This document shows, piece by piece, positions 1 to 6,740 of a stretch of 7,657 nucleotides of DNA. The stretch comes from Lonsdalea britannica. Lineage in GTDB: Bacteria > Pseudomonadota > Gammaproteobacteria > Enterobacterales > Enterobacteriaceae. The position numbers and the translations under genes are program-made. The stretch lies in NCBI RefSeq assembly GCF_946477055.1, contig NZ_CAMKXG010000171.1, positions 1 to 7,657 on the forward strand, given 5' to 3'. A model generated the notes under the pieces. The model ran no database searches. It saw nothing but the letters and a program-made list of their open reading frames with translations, and was not told the DNA's origin. Position 1 is the first letter of the stretch, and every line of letters starts with the position of its first letter.

Positions 1-1
1 C

Positions 2-253
2 GCGACGTTGCACAGCGCGGAAGTCATGCTGAACGTGATCAAAGACAAGGGCGTCGGCGATCGGGTGGGATTCAAAGCCGCGGGCGGGGTGCGCACCGCA
101 GAAGAGGCGGCACGCTATTTGCAACTGGCGGATAGCATTATGGGCGCGGGCTGGGCGGATGCGCGGCACTTCCGCTTCGGGGCTTCAGGACTGTTAGGCA
201 GCCTGCTGAACACGTTGGGGCGCGATACCGAAACGGCACGCAGCGATTATTAG
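2..253 (+). CDS. deoC: Deoxyribose-phosphate aldolase, C-terminal part (5' end outside window)
   Basis: This is the last 83 residues of DeoC, which cleaves 2-deoxy-D-ribose 5-phosphate to glyceraldehyde-3-phosphate and acetaldehyde in the cytoplasm, the final step of deoxynucleoside catabolism. The frame is open from the window edge, so the TTG at position 8 is an internal Leu codon, not a start. Visible are the [11 protein letters not shown] segment (fragment residues 22-32), whose Lys25 corresponds to the active-site-activating Lys201 of E. coli DERA, the [12 protein letters not shown] phosphate-side region, and the C-terminal Tyr that takes part in catalysis in the E. coli enzyme. The Schiff-base Lys167 equivalent lies upstream of the window. 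The family usually has Pro or Ala after the GFK lysine; here it is Ala. The gene is followed by deoA after 83 nt, in the standard deo order. Identification is firm because sequence and context agree. Confidence 0.97.
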   Translation, partial: ATLHSAEVMLNVIKDKGVGDRVGFKAAGGVRTAEEAARYLQLADSIMGAGWADARHFRFGASGLLGSLLNTLGRDTETARSDY

Positions 254-266
254 TCATCACCGTTGG

Positions 267-319
267 CTGACGCTGTCGGCGGGCATCCCGGTCAGTACAG
301 CGAGAGAGTGCGAAAGCAC
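267..319 (+). other. Structured deoC-deoA intercistronic region (competing hairpins)
   Basis: The 83-nt gap between deoC and deoA can fold in two mutually exclusive ways. One pairs CGCTGT (271-276) with ACAGCG (297-302) around an inner CGGG/CCCG stem (280-283 with 287-290). The other pairs CTGAC (267-271) with GTCAG (291-295) stacked on the same inner stem, with an 8-nt bulge. A small separate hairpin, GTGC-GAAA-GCAC with a GNRA loop (308-319), sits just before the deoA ribosome binding site. There is no U-tract, so this is not a terminator. A role in intercistronic mRNA stability or processing is inference. It does not match the enterobacterial REP consensus. Confidence 0.35.
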
Positions 320-324
320 GGGTT

Positions 325-329
325 GGAGG
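325..329 (+). promoter_or_regulatory. deoA ribosome binding site (GGAGG) fixing a TTG start
   Basis: GGAGG lies 7 nt before the first of three consecutive TTG codons (337, 340, 343). No ATG or GTG is in frame nearby. The strong Shine-Dalgarno with normal spacing supports TTG at 337 as the start. Confidence 0.8.
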
Positions 330-336
330 CGCTACC

Positions 337-1680
337 TTGTTGTTGATTCCAGAAATTATTCGTAAGAAACGTGACGGACATCCGCTCAGCGAGGAGGAGA
401 TCCGCCATTTCGTCAATGGTATTCGCGATAATACCGTGTCGGAGGGGCAGATTGCGGCGCTGGCGATGACGATCTATTTCCATGATATGACCATGGATGA
501 ACGGGTGGCGCTGACGTTGGCGATGCGCGACTCCGGCACGGTGCTGGACTGGCGATCCCTCAATTTGAACGGACCGTTGGTAGACAAACATTCTACCGGC
601 GGCGTGGGTGATGTCACTTCGCTGATGCTGGGACCGATGGTGGCTGCCTGCGGCGGCTATGTACCGATGATCTCCGGCAGAGGGTTGGGGCATACCGGCG
701 GTACGCTCGACAAACTGGAGTCCATTCCCGGCCTGGATATCTACCCCGACGATAATCGCTTTCGCGAGATGATTCAGCAGGTGGGGGTCGCGATTATCGG
801 GCAGACGCATTCGCTGGCACCGGCGGATCGTCGCTTCTATGCCACGCGCGACACTACCGCGACGGTTGATACGATCCCGCTGATCACCGCCTCTATTCTG
901 GCGAAAAAGCTGGCGGAAGGACTGGATGCGCTGGTCATGGACGTCAAAGTCGGCTCCGGGGCGTTCATGCCGACCTACGCGGAGTCAGAACAGCTGGCGC
1001 GCGCGATCGTCGGCGTCGCTAATCACGCCGGGTGCCGAACCAGCGCGCTGTTGACCGATATGAATCAGGTGCTGGCATCCAGCGCGGGCAATGCGCTGGA
1101 GGTCCGGGAGGCCGTACGCTTCCTGACCGGGGCGCAGCGCAATCCGCGGCTGTTCGACGTCACGATGGCGCTGTGCGAAGAGATGCTGGTGGCGGGAAAT
1201 CTGGCCGACTCGGCGCACGATGCCCGACGACAGCTCATGGCGGTGCTGGAAAACGGCCGGGCGGCGGAGGTCTTTGGGCGTATGGTCGCCGCACAGGGCG
1301 GTCCGACCGATTTCGTCGAACGGTATGAGCGCTATCTGTTGCCCGCCACGCTGAGTAAACCTGTCTTCGCCGAACGAGAAGGCGTGGTTGCCTCTATGGA
1401 TACCCGCGCCATTGGTATGGCAGTGGTATCACTGGGTGGTGGGCGCCTGCGACCAGATGATACTATTGACCACAGCGTGGGATTGAGCGACATGGTTAGC
1501 CTGGGAGAACACGTGGATTCTCAGCGTCCACTGGCCATTATTCATGCCAATACCGAAGTGCAATGGCAGCAGGCCGCACAGCAAATTCAGGCAGCGGTGA
1601 CGGTGAGCGACCGGGCATCGGAGGTGCACCCGATGATTTATCGCCGGTTGAACATCTCAGATGCCGACGCTGTCGAATAG
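337..1680 (+). CDS. deoA: Thymidine phosphorylase
   Basis: DeoA reversibly phosphorolyses thymidine and deoxyuridine to the free base and 2-deoxyribose-1-phosphate, which DeoB then isomerises. The product is 447 residues, compared with 440 in E. coli. It has the N-terminal helical domain (about residues 1-70), the phosphate-binding segment KHSTGGVGD (84-92), the family signature [16 protein letters not shown] (113-128), and the substrate-binding block RFYATRD (166-172) to SILAK (186-190). Residues His85, Tyr168, Arg171, Ser186 and Lys190 sit at the same numbers as the known E. coli active-site residues, which confirms the TTG start at 337. I recall that E. coli deoA also starts with TTG. The C-terminus carries about seven extra residues (NISDADAVE after YRRL) compared with E. 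coli, of no obvious function. The next gene, deoB, follows after 43 nt. I could not find a convincing internal promoter for deoB in the 3' part of this gene, although an internal deo promoter is known in E. coli. Confidence 0.98.
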   Translation: MLLIPEIIRKKRDGHPLSEEEIRHFVNGIRDNTVSEGQIAALAMTIYFHDMTMDERVALTLAMRDSGTVLDWRSLNLNGPLVDKHSTGGVGDVTSLMLGPMVAACGGYVPMISGRGLGHTGGTLDKLESIPGLDIYPDDNRFREMIQQVGVAIIGQTHSLAPADRRFYATRDTTATVDTIPLITASILAKKLAEGLDALVMDVKVGSGAFMPTYAESEQLARAIVGVANHAGCRTSALLTDMNQVLASSAGNALEVREAVRFLTGAQRNPRLFDVTMALCEEMLVAGNLADSAHDARRQLMAVLENGRAAEVFGRMVAAQGGPTDFVERYERYLLPATLSKPVFAEREGVVASMDTRAIGMAVVSLGGGRLRPDDTIDHSVGLSDMVSLGEHVDSQRPLAIIHANTEVQWQQAAQQIQAAVTVSDRASEVHPMIYRRLNISDADAVE

Positions 1681-1710
1681 TGTGTGGAGCATGGCCCCAG
1701 AAAAGAACGC

Positions 1711-1715
1711 AGGAG
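1711..1715 (+). promoter_or_regulatory. deoB ribosome binding site (AGGAG) fixing the start
   Basis: AGGAG ends 8 nt before ATG 1724. This favours that start over the in-frame ATGs at 1661 (inside deoA) and 1691, which would add 21 and 11 residues absent from the family. Confidence 0.85.
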
Positions 1716-1723
1716 AGAGTGAC

Positions 1724-2947
1724 ATGAAACGTGCATTTATTATGGTGCTGGATTCGTTTGGTATCGGCAGCGCCGCCGACGCCGAGCGGTTTGGAGACGT
1801 CGGTTCGGATACGTTGGGCCACATCGCGCAGGCCTGTGCAGAAGGCCGCGCCGATCAAGGGCGTCAGGGACCGCTGTCTTTACCGAATCTGAGTCGCCTG
1901 GGTCTGGGCAAGGCGGCGGAAGCATCATCGGGCCGTTTCCCAGCAGGTCTGGATGCGCAGGCTGACATTGTCGGGGCGTATGCCCATGCCAGCGAAATCT
2001 CCTCGGGGAAAGATACCCCGTCGGGTCATTGGGAAATCGCTGGCGTCCCGGTCCTGTTTGACTGGGGCTATTTTCACGACACGAAGAACAGTTTCCCTCA
2101 GCCGCTACTGGACCTGCTGGTCGAGCGCGGCAACCTGCCGGGCTATCTCGGCAACTGCCACTCATCCGGAACGGTGATTTTGGATGAGCTGGGCGAAGAA
2201 CACATGAAGACCGGCAAGCCGATCTTTTACACCTCGGCGGATTCGGTATTCCAAATCGCCTGCCACGAAGAAACTTACGGGCTGGATAACCTGTACGCGC
2301 TGTGTGAAATCGCGCGTGAAGCGTTGACCGAAGGCGGCTACAACATCGGCCGCGTGATTGCGCGTCCGTTCGTGGGGGATAAAGCGGGCAACTTCCAGCG
2401 CACCGGTAACCGTCACGACTTAGCCGTAGAGCCGCCAGCGCCTACCGTGCTGAAAAAGCTGGTGGATGAGAAAAAGGGCCACGTGGTGTCGGTGGGTAAG
2501 ATCGCCGATATCTATGCCAACGTCGGTATCACCAAAAAGGTCAAAGCGACCGGTCTGGATGCGCTGTTCGATGCAACGCTGAAAGAAATGGACGCCGCTG
2601 GCGACGATACGATCGTGTTTACCAACTTTGTCGACTTTGACTCTTCCTACGGCCATCGCCGCGACGTATCTGGCTATGCCGCCGCGCTGGAGCTATTCGA
2701 CCGCCGGTTGCCTGAGCTGATGGCGAAAGTGGGTGAGGGAGACATCCTGATCCTGACGGCGGATCACGGTTGCGATCCCACCTGGCCAGGTACGGATCAC
2801 ACGCGTGAGCACGTACCGGTACTGATTTACGGTCCGCAGGTGCAGCCGGGCTCGCGCGGTCATCGCCCCACCTTCGCGGATATCGGGCAGACCGTAGCGA
2901 GCTATTTCGGCGTGTCGCCGATGGACTATGGAACCTCTATGCTGTAA
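1724..2947 (+). CDS. deoB: Phosphopentomutase
   Basis: DeoB interconverts (deoxy)ribose-1-phosphate and (deoxy)ribose-5-phosphate, linking the phosphorylases DeoA and DeoD to DeoC and the pentose phosphate pathway. It is a cytoplasmic, Mn-dependent enzyme of the alkaline phosphatase superfamily. With the start at 1724 it has 407 residues, the E. coli length. Metal ligands are all present at the E. coli numbers: Asp10 in MVLDSFGIG, Asp306 and His311 in [10 protein letters not shown], Asp347 and His348 in TADHG, and His359 in TDHTREH. The expected phosphorylated threonine is Thr98 in [11 protein letters not shown], and the cap domain occupies roughly residues 100-220. The upstream in-frame extension from 1661 is rejected because it overlaps deoA and lacks family similarity. 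It lies 43 nt after deoA and 56 nt before deoD on the same strand, so it is co-transcribed. Nothing is missing or broken. Confidence 0.98.
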   Translation: MKRAFIMVLDSFGIGSAADAERFGDVGSDTLGHIAQACAEGRADQGRQGPLSLPNLSRLGLGKAAEASSGRFPAGLDAQADIVGAYAHASEISSGKDTPSGHWEIAGVPVLFDWGYFHDTKNSFPQPLLDLLVERGNLPGYLGNCHSSGTVILDELGEEHMKTGKPIFYTSADSVFQIACHEETYGLDNLYALCEIAREALTEGGYNIGRVIARPFVGDKAGNFQRTGNRHDLAVEPPAPTVLKKLVDEKKGHVVSVGKIADIYANVGITKKVKATGLDALFDATLKEMDAAGDDTIVFTNFVDFDSSYGHRRDVSGYAAALELFDRRLPELMAKVGEGDILILTADHGCDPTWPGTDHTREHVPVLIYGPQVQPGSRGHRPTFADIGQTVASYFGVSPMDYGTSML

Positions 2948-3003
2948 GCCTGCGGGCTGACGGAACAACGAATGTTTACGCTGATGAAAAAGGAACAATA
3001 AGG

Positions 3004-3723
3004 ATGGCTACGCCTCACATTAATGCTGAAATGGGTGATTTCGCGGACGTGGTACTGATGCCGGGCGACCCGCTGCGCGCAAAATATATCGCCGACACCT
3101 TTCTGGAAGACGCGGTAGAAGTGAATAACGTGCGCGGCATGTTGGGCTTCACCGGCACCTATAAAGGCCGCCGTATTTCGGTGATGGGACACGGCATGGG
3201 CATCCCGTCCTGCTCTATCTACGCGAAAGAACTGATCACCGAGTTCGGCGTGGAAAAAATTATCCGTATCGGCTCCTGCGGCGCGGTCAGCGAAAACGTG
3301 AAGGTGCGCGATGTCGTTATCGGCATGGGCGCCTGCACCGATTCCAAAGTGAACCGTATGCGTTTCAAGGATCACGACTTTGCGGCCATTGCCGACTACG
3401 ATCTGCTGCGTCATGCGGTAGACGCGGCCAACTCGCGCGGCGTTAAAGTTCGCGTGGGTAACCTGTTCTCCGCCGATCTGTTCTATACGCCGGATCCGCA
3501 GATGTTCGACGTCATGGAGAAATACGGCGTGCTGGGCGTGGAAATGGAAGCGGCGGGCATCTACGGCGTGGCGGCGGAATTCGGCGCGAAAGCGCTGGCG
3601 ATTTGCACCGTGTCCGACCATATCCGTACTCAGGAAGTTACTACGGCGGAAGAGCGTCAGACGACCTTCAACGAGATGATCGAAATCGCGCTCGAATCCG
3701 TTCTGCTGGGTGACAAAGACTAA
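3004..3723 (+). CDS. deoD: Purine nucleoside phosphorylase, DeoD type
   Basis: DeoD phosphorolyses purine (deoxy)nucleosides to the base and (deoxy)ribose-1-phosphate, feeding DeoB and purine salvage. The family is a cytoplasmic hexamer (trimer of dimers). The product is 239 residues, exactly the E. coli length. Seen in the sequence, counting Met as 1: His5, Gly21, Arg25 and Arg44 (phosphate and ribose site, the His and Arg44 being donated across the dimer), Arg88 in IRIGSCGA, the [10 protein letters not shown] ribose-binding segment (179-188), and catalytic Asp205 with its partner Arg218. AAGGA at 2990-2994 lies 9 nt before the ATG, and there is a second AAGG immediately before it. The gene ends the operon; the terminator begins about 50 nt after the stop codon. 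In E. coli K-12 the next gene is yjjJ on the same strand, whereas here a convergent transporter gene follows. Confidence 0.98.
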   Translation: MATPHINAEMGDFADVVLMPGDPLRAKYIADTFLEDAVEVNNVRGMLGFTGTYKGRRISVMGHGMGIPSCSIYAKELITEFGVEKIIRIGSCGAVSENVKVRDVVIGMGACTDSKVNRMRFKDHDFAAIADYDLLRHAVDAANSRGVKVRVGNLFSADLFYTPDPQMFDVMEKYGVLGVEMEAAGIYGVAAEFGAKALAICTVSDHIRTQEVTTAEERQTTFNEMIEIALESVLLGDKD

Positions 3724-3740
3724 TCCTGTTCGTCATGAGC

Positions 3741-3764
3741 GCGGTCCGGTTTTCGCCGGACCGC
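3741..3764 (+). other. First of two hairpins after deoD, without U-tract
   Basis: GCGGTCCGG (3741-3749) pairs perfectly with CCGGACCGC (3756-3764) around a 6-nt loop (TTTTCG). It is followed by ACTTCCCAC, not T-rich, so on its own it is not an intrinsic terminator. Lying 17 nt after the deoD stop and 6 nt before the true terminator, it probably shields the mRNA 3' end (inference). Confidence 0.6.
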
Positions 3765-3770
3765 ACTTCC

Positions 3771-3806
3771 CACAGGCGCTCCGCTTCGGCGGGGCGCCTG
3801 TGTTTT
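3771..3806 (+). terminator. Intrinsic terminator of the deo operon (cUUCGg loop)
   Basis: A 14-bp stem pairs 3771-3784 with 3789-3802, with one T-G wobble (3780/3793), closed by a C(TTCG)G tetraloop at 3785-3788 and followed by TTTT at 3803-3806. This is the classic rho-independent form for transcription running out of deoD. On the minus strand no T-run follows the stem, so I read it as unidirectional and would not assume that it also stops the convergent transporter transcript. Confidence 0.9.
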
Positions 3807-3856
3807 ATGCAGCACCTCCTGCCCGATTCCTCTTCTTTATTCCGCTTTTGACATGG

Positions 3857-4777
3857 CTATCGCGTGACGGATTTGCGGCTCGCCAGCGAGATGCCCGCCA
3901 GAATGGTGGCGATCCCGGCCAGATGATAAAAATGGATTTTCTCGCCCAGAAACAGCACCGATAAGGCCACGCCGAACACGGGAATCAGATGGATAGTCAG
4001 CCCGGCTCGCGCCGCGCCGATCAGCGCTACGCCGCGGCCAAACAGCAGGTAGGCGATAAAAGACGGGAAGATCCCCAGATAAAGGACCGCCGACACGGTG
4101 GTGTGATTCCAAACCGCGCTCGCGCCGCTGCGACTTTCCCACAGCCATAGGGGAAAGATGGCTATCAGCGAGATAATCACCTGCACGCCCAGCAGCCCCA
4201 GACGGCTAACCTCGGGCGGGATTTTTTTCAGCCACAGCGTATAGAGCGAGAAGCTGGCCATCGCGCCCAGCAGCATCAGGTCACCGGATGAAAAGGATAG
4301 CGACAGCAACCCGGCCAGATCCCCGTGAAAAATAATGGCCAGTACGCCGCAGAATGAAATCAGCAGACCCGTCGCCTGAGAGAGCCTCAGCGGCTGGCCG
4401 TAAAACAGCCCGGCGAACAGCATGATTAACACCGGAATACAGGAGTTAAGCAGCAGCGCATTGGTGCCGGAAGTGTGATGCAGTCCGATGTAGGTCAGCA
4501 GACTAAAGGCAACGATCCCGCTGAGGGAAATGGCGACGATACGCAGGGGAAAGGCCCGATAGCGCGCGGCATCGCGCCGGATGTATTTCAAGGCAAAGGG
4601 CAGGATACAGATCAGCGCGATCAGCCAGCGCACCAGCGTCAGCGTGACCGGCGGGATCTCGTTGCGTACCGCTCGTCCAATGATGAAGTTGCCAGCCCAC
4701 AGCAGCGGCGGGAGGGTCAGAATAAAAAAAACGATCAGCCGCGATGGTTGATCGACCGCAGACGGGGACTGAGACAT
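3857..4777 (-). CDS. EamA/DMT-family transporter (drug/metabolite exporter type)
   Basis: This 306-residue inner-membrane protein has about ten hydrophobic helices (near residues 14-34, 44-63, 78-97, 105-127, 135-151, 167-183, 194-213, 227-247, 258-278 and 285-300). That matches the two five-helix EamA repeats and the roughly 300-residue size of the drug/metabolite transporter superfamily. Repeat 1 shows LLWAGNFIIGRA followed by the conserved PP...R stretch (42-50); repeat 2 shows YLGIFPSFIAYLLF (233-246) and a late P...LGE motif (266-279). The start at 4777 was chosen because AGGA lies 9 nt upstream; the in-frame ATG at 4831 has no ribosome binding site and would add a non-hydrophobic, Arg-rich tail. 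Members move amino acids, metabolites or drugs by secondary transport, but the substrate cannot be read from the sequence. It converges on deoD with a 133-nt gap and lies about 260 nt downstream of the ABC transporter gene, so it is probably transcribed on its own. Confidence 0.9.
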   Translation of the reverse strand: MSQSPSAVDQPSRLIVFFILTLPPLLWAGNFIIGRAVRNEIPPVTLTLVRWLIALICILPFALKYIRRDAARYRAFPLRIVAISLSGIVAFSLLTYIGLHHTSGTNALLLNSCIPVLIMLFAGLFYGQPLRLSQATGLLISFCGVLAIIFHGDLAGLLSLSFSSGDLMLLGAMASFSLYTLWLKKIPPEVSRLGLLGVQVIISLIAIFPLWLWESRSGASAVWNHTTVSAVLYLGIFPSFIAYLLFGRGVALIGAARAGLTIHLIPVFGVALSVLFLGEKIHFYHLAGIATILAGISLASRKSVTR

Positions 4778-4786
4778 AGCTTCATT

Positions 4787-4790
4787 TCCT
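4787..4790 (-). promoter_or_regulatory. Ribosome binding site of the EamA transporter (AGGA)
   Basis: Read on the minus strand, AGGA ends 9 nt before ATG 4777 and decides this start over the ATG at 4831, which has only GC-rich sequence upstream. Confidence 0.7.
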
Positions 4791-4896
4791 GGAGAAAAAC
4801 TGCCGGGCGCGCGCTGACGGCAAGTGTGCATGAATGCCGGGGCCGGAACGTGAAATAGGCGATCGGTCCCTGGCGAAGCCTGATGATTGACTACCG

Positions 4897-4925
4897 ATTA
4901 TGAAAGCCCGCGCGCGGAAAATCTA
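4897..4925 (-). promoter_or_regulatory. Weak sigma70-like promoter candidate for the EamA gene
   Basis: On the minus strand, CATAAT (4902-4897, five of six -10 bases) is preceded at 17-nt spacing by TAGATT (4925-4920, only three of six -35 bases). The spacer contains the perfect 10-bp palindrome CCGCGCGCGG (4908-4917). It would give a leader of roughly 110 nt. The -35 match is poor, so this is only the best candidate in the gap. Confidence 0.25.
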
Positions 4926-4989
4926 TCGCGGGATGTGAGGGGCCGGTCTGTGTGGCTGACGCGTTGAGATTGAATCCGGAGAGACTGAC

Positions 4990-5021
4990 GGCCGGGTAGC
5001 CTGCACAACGGCTACCCGGCT
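4990..5021 (-). terminator. Strong hairpin after the ABC transporter gene (possible terminator, weak U-tract)
   Basis: GCCGGGTAGCC (4991-5001) pairs perfectly with GGCTACCCGGC (5010-5020), 11 bp with an 8-nt loop, extendable by one G-T wobble. On the minus strand it begins about 16 nt after the stop codon of the ABC transporter at 5037, the usual place for a terminator. What follows is CGTCAGTCTCTCC, which is pyrimidine-rich but not a T-run, and no T-run follows on the plus strand either. It may be an imperfect intrinsic terminator or a 3' stabilising stem. Apart from this hairpin and the weak promoter candidate, nothing else is visible in 4778-5036. Confidence 0.5.
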
Positions 5022-5036
5022 TCGTAAGAATTACGG

Positions 5037-6704
5037 CTAAGGTGCTGGTTGAAGATGGATCTGAGTTTCGAACAGCGGATTTAGCACCGACTGATGCGTG
5101 ACCGAGAGCACGATGGTGCCCGGTAAATGTCGGCGCAGCCGTTTCATGATCTCTATCGCCGTCTGCTCGTCCAGCTGGCTGGTCGCTTCATCCAGACACA
5201 GTAGCGTTGGCTTCATCAGGATCGCACGGATGAGGGAAAGCCGCTGTTGCTCACCGCCGGACAGCCTTTGCGCCCACGGCTCATCGGCATCCAGTTCCGT
5301 GCTCAAATGCCCCAGATGCATATCGTCCAGCGCCGCCAGCAATACGTCATCACTGAACGTTTGCGTTTGCGGATAGGACAACGCCTGACGCAGCGTTCCC
5401 GGCGGCAGATAGGGCTTCTGCGGCAAAAACAGGACGGGGCCCGCCGGCAGATACCAGCGGCCGGTCGTATAAGGCCACAGCCCCGCCAGCGCCCGCAACA
5501 GGGTGGTTTTGCCGATCCCGCTGGCGCCTTGCAGGCTACACCACTCGCCCGGTTTCACCTTCGCGGAGCAGGGGACGAGCAACGCCCGGCCCTGTGGCCG
5601 CAGCACGGTCAACTGGTGAATTTGCAGCGCTTCTCCCTGAGGCGTACGCGTCGTCGTCGTCGGCAGCGCCTCTAACCGCTGTTGCAGCTGCCAGAGACGT
5701 TCAATCGTGGCAGACCAGCGCGCCAACTGGCGATAACTGTCGACGAACCAGCCGAAGGCGTCCAGCACGTAGCCGAAGGCGGTTCTGGCCTGCATGATGG
5801 CGCCCAGTGACACCTGATGGGCGAGATACAGCGGCAGCACCGCGAAAACCGGCAAGATTAGGCTGAAACGAAAATAGCTGACGGTGAAGATTTCCAGCCG
5901 AAATTCCTGCCCCATCAGGCGGTAGCCGGTGGTCAGAATGGCGCGAAAACGGTCGCGCAGCCGCCGGTTTTCGATTTCATCGCCCTGATAAAAGGCGATC
6001 TGTTCGCTGTGGCTGTTGACCCGGATCAGGCTGGCACGATAGTCCGCCTCGACCTTCTGCATCTGATGGTTGGTGCGATGCAGGGGAAAGCCGAGTCCGT
6101 GAGTCAGTATGCTGCCGACCAGTGCGTAGCTCAGCGCGATCCAGACCAGATAACCGTGGATCGTGAAGGTATGTCCACTGAGCGTGAACGTCTGTACGCC
6201 GGAGATGCTCCACAAAATGGCGATAAAGGACAGCAGGCCGACGACGTTTTTCAGCAGCGACAGCAGCAGATCCAGACTTTGCTCACACAGCAGTCGGATA
6301 TCCTCAGCAATACGTTGGTCCGGGTTGTCCGGCGTCCCCGAGGGATCCTGTTGCAGTCGATAATGCGCATGATCCTGTAGCCACTGTGTTTCATAGTGCT
6401 GGGTCATCATGTCGCGCCAGCGCAATATCAGCGCTTTCTTGAGCCAGTTGCCGCTGATAATCACCAGGACGAACAGCGCGGTGTAGCCCAGATAGCGCCA
6501 GATCAGATCGGCGACCGAGGCGTGCTGGAAGAAATCCGCCAGCGCATCGTAAAAGTCTTTGCTCCAGTTGTTGTAGAGGACGCTGATGCCGACGACGGAC
6601 AGCGTCAGCACGATCACGACCAGCAACAGCAGCCACAACACTATCGCCTGCGCCGATAACCACAGCGGCGCGACCAGTTGATAAAAACGTTTAAGCGTCT
6701 GCAT
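5037..6704 (-). CDS. SbmA/BacA/YddA-type ABC transporter, fused permease and ATPase
   Basis: This 555-residue half-transporter joins an N-terminal membrane domain of the SbmA/BacA (ABC_membrane_2) type to a C-terminal ATPase; family members act as dimers in the inner membrane. Hydrophobic helices lie near residues 15-42, 70-88, 146-168, 184-204 and 275-297, with a weaker one near 301-324. Family-typical segments are NPDQRIAEDI (127-136) and EQIAFYQGDEIE (234-245). The ATPase is complete: Walker A GASGIGKTT (393-401), Q-loop Gln429 in LPQKPYLPPGTL, signature LSGGEQQR (481-488), Walker B LLCLDE (501-506) with catalytic Glu506, D-loop SQLD (509-512), and H-loop His537. Overall it resembles E. 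coli YddA. The start at 6704 gives a normal family N-terminus, but no Shine-Dalgarno is visible upstream. It starts 36 nt after the receptor stop codon, in the same frame but separated by several TGA codons, so it is very likely co-transcribed. Import of an iron chelate or peptide is possible, as is export; the substrate is unknown. Confidence 0.93.
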   Translation of the reverse strand: MQTLKRFYQLVAPLWLSAQAIVLWLLLLVVIVLTLSVVGISVLYNNWSKDFYDALADFFQHASVADLIWRYLGYTALFVLVIISGNWLKKALILRWRDMMTQHYETQWLQDHAHYRLQQDPSGTPDNPDQRIAEDIRLLCEQSLDLLLSLLKNVVGLLSFIAILWSISGVQTFTLSGHTFTIHGYLVWIALSYALVGSILTHGLGFPLHRTNHQMQKVEADYRASLIRVNSHSEQIAFYQGDEIENRRLRDRFRAILTTGYRLMGQEFRLEIFTVSYFRFSLILPVFAVLPLYLAHQVSLGAIMQARTAFGYVLDAFGWFVDSYRQLARWSATIERLWQLQQRLEALPTTTTRTPQGEALQIHQLTVLRPQGRALLVPCSAKVKPGEWCSLQGASGIGKTTLLRALAGLWPYTTGRWYLPAGPVLFLPQKPYLPPGTLRQALSYPQTQTFSDDVLLAALDDMHLGHLSTELDADEPWAQRLSGGEQQRLSLIRAILMKPTLLCLDEATSQLDEQTAIEIMKRLRRHLPGTIVLSVTHQSVLNPLFETQIHLQPAP

Positions 6705-6740
6705 GGCGTAACACGTTAAAAGAGTGAGTCATCAACGTCA

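Noticed and set aside
1460..1545. Internal promoter for deoB in the 3' part of deoA (TTGACC at 1466, CATTAT at 1536)
   Set aside because: Neither element has an acceptable partner at 16-18 nt spacing, so I do not call a promoter even though an internal deo promoter is known in E. coli.
1661..1723. Upstream in-frame ATGs (1661, 1691) as the deoB start
   Set aside because: They would overlap deoA or lack a good ribosome binding site, and they add residues absent from the 407-residue family; ATG 1724 has AGGAG at 8 nt.
2926..3621. 231-residue minus-strand reading frame opposite deoD
   Set aside because: Its His/Arg/Ala-rich composition is typical of antisense to a GC-rich gene, and it lies wholly opposite a highly conserved enzyme gene apart from its tail.
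3710..3964. 84-residue plus-strand reading frame starting inside the deoD end
   Set aside because: It runs through both deo hairpins and the terminator, overlaps the EamA gene antisense, and has no ribosome binding site or recognisable family.
4778..4831. ATG at 4831 as start of the EamA transporter
   Set aside because: No Shine-Dalgarno upstream; the extra 18 residues do not look like part of the protein, whereas ATG 4777 has AGGA at 9 nt.
4475..4858. 127-residue plus-strand reading frame opposite the EamA gene
   Set aside because: A low-complexity, polar composition typical of the antisense of a membrane protein gene, with no ribosome binding site.
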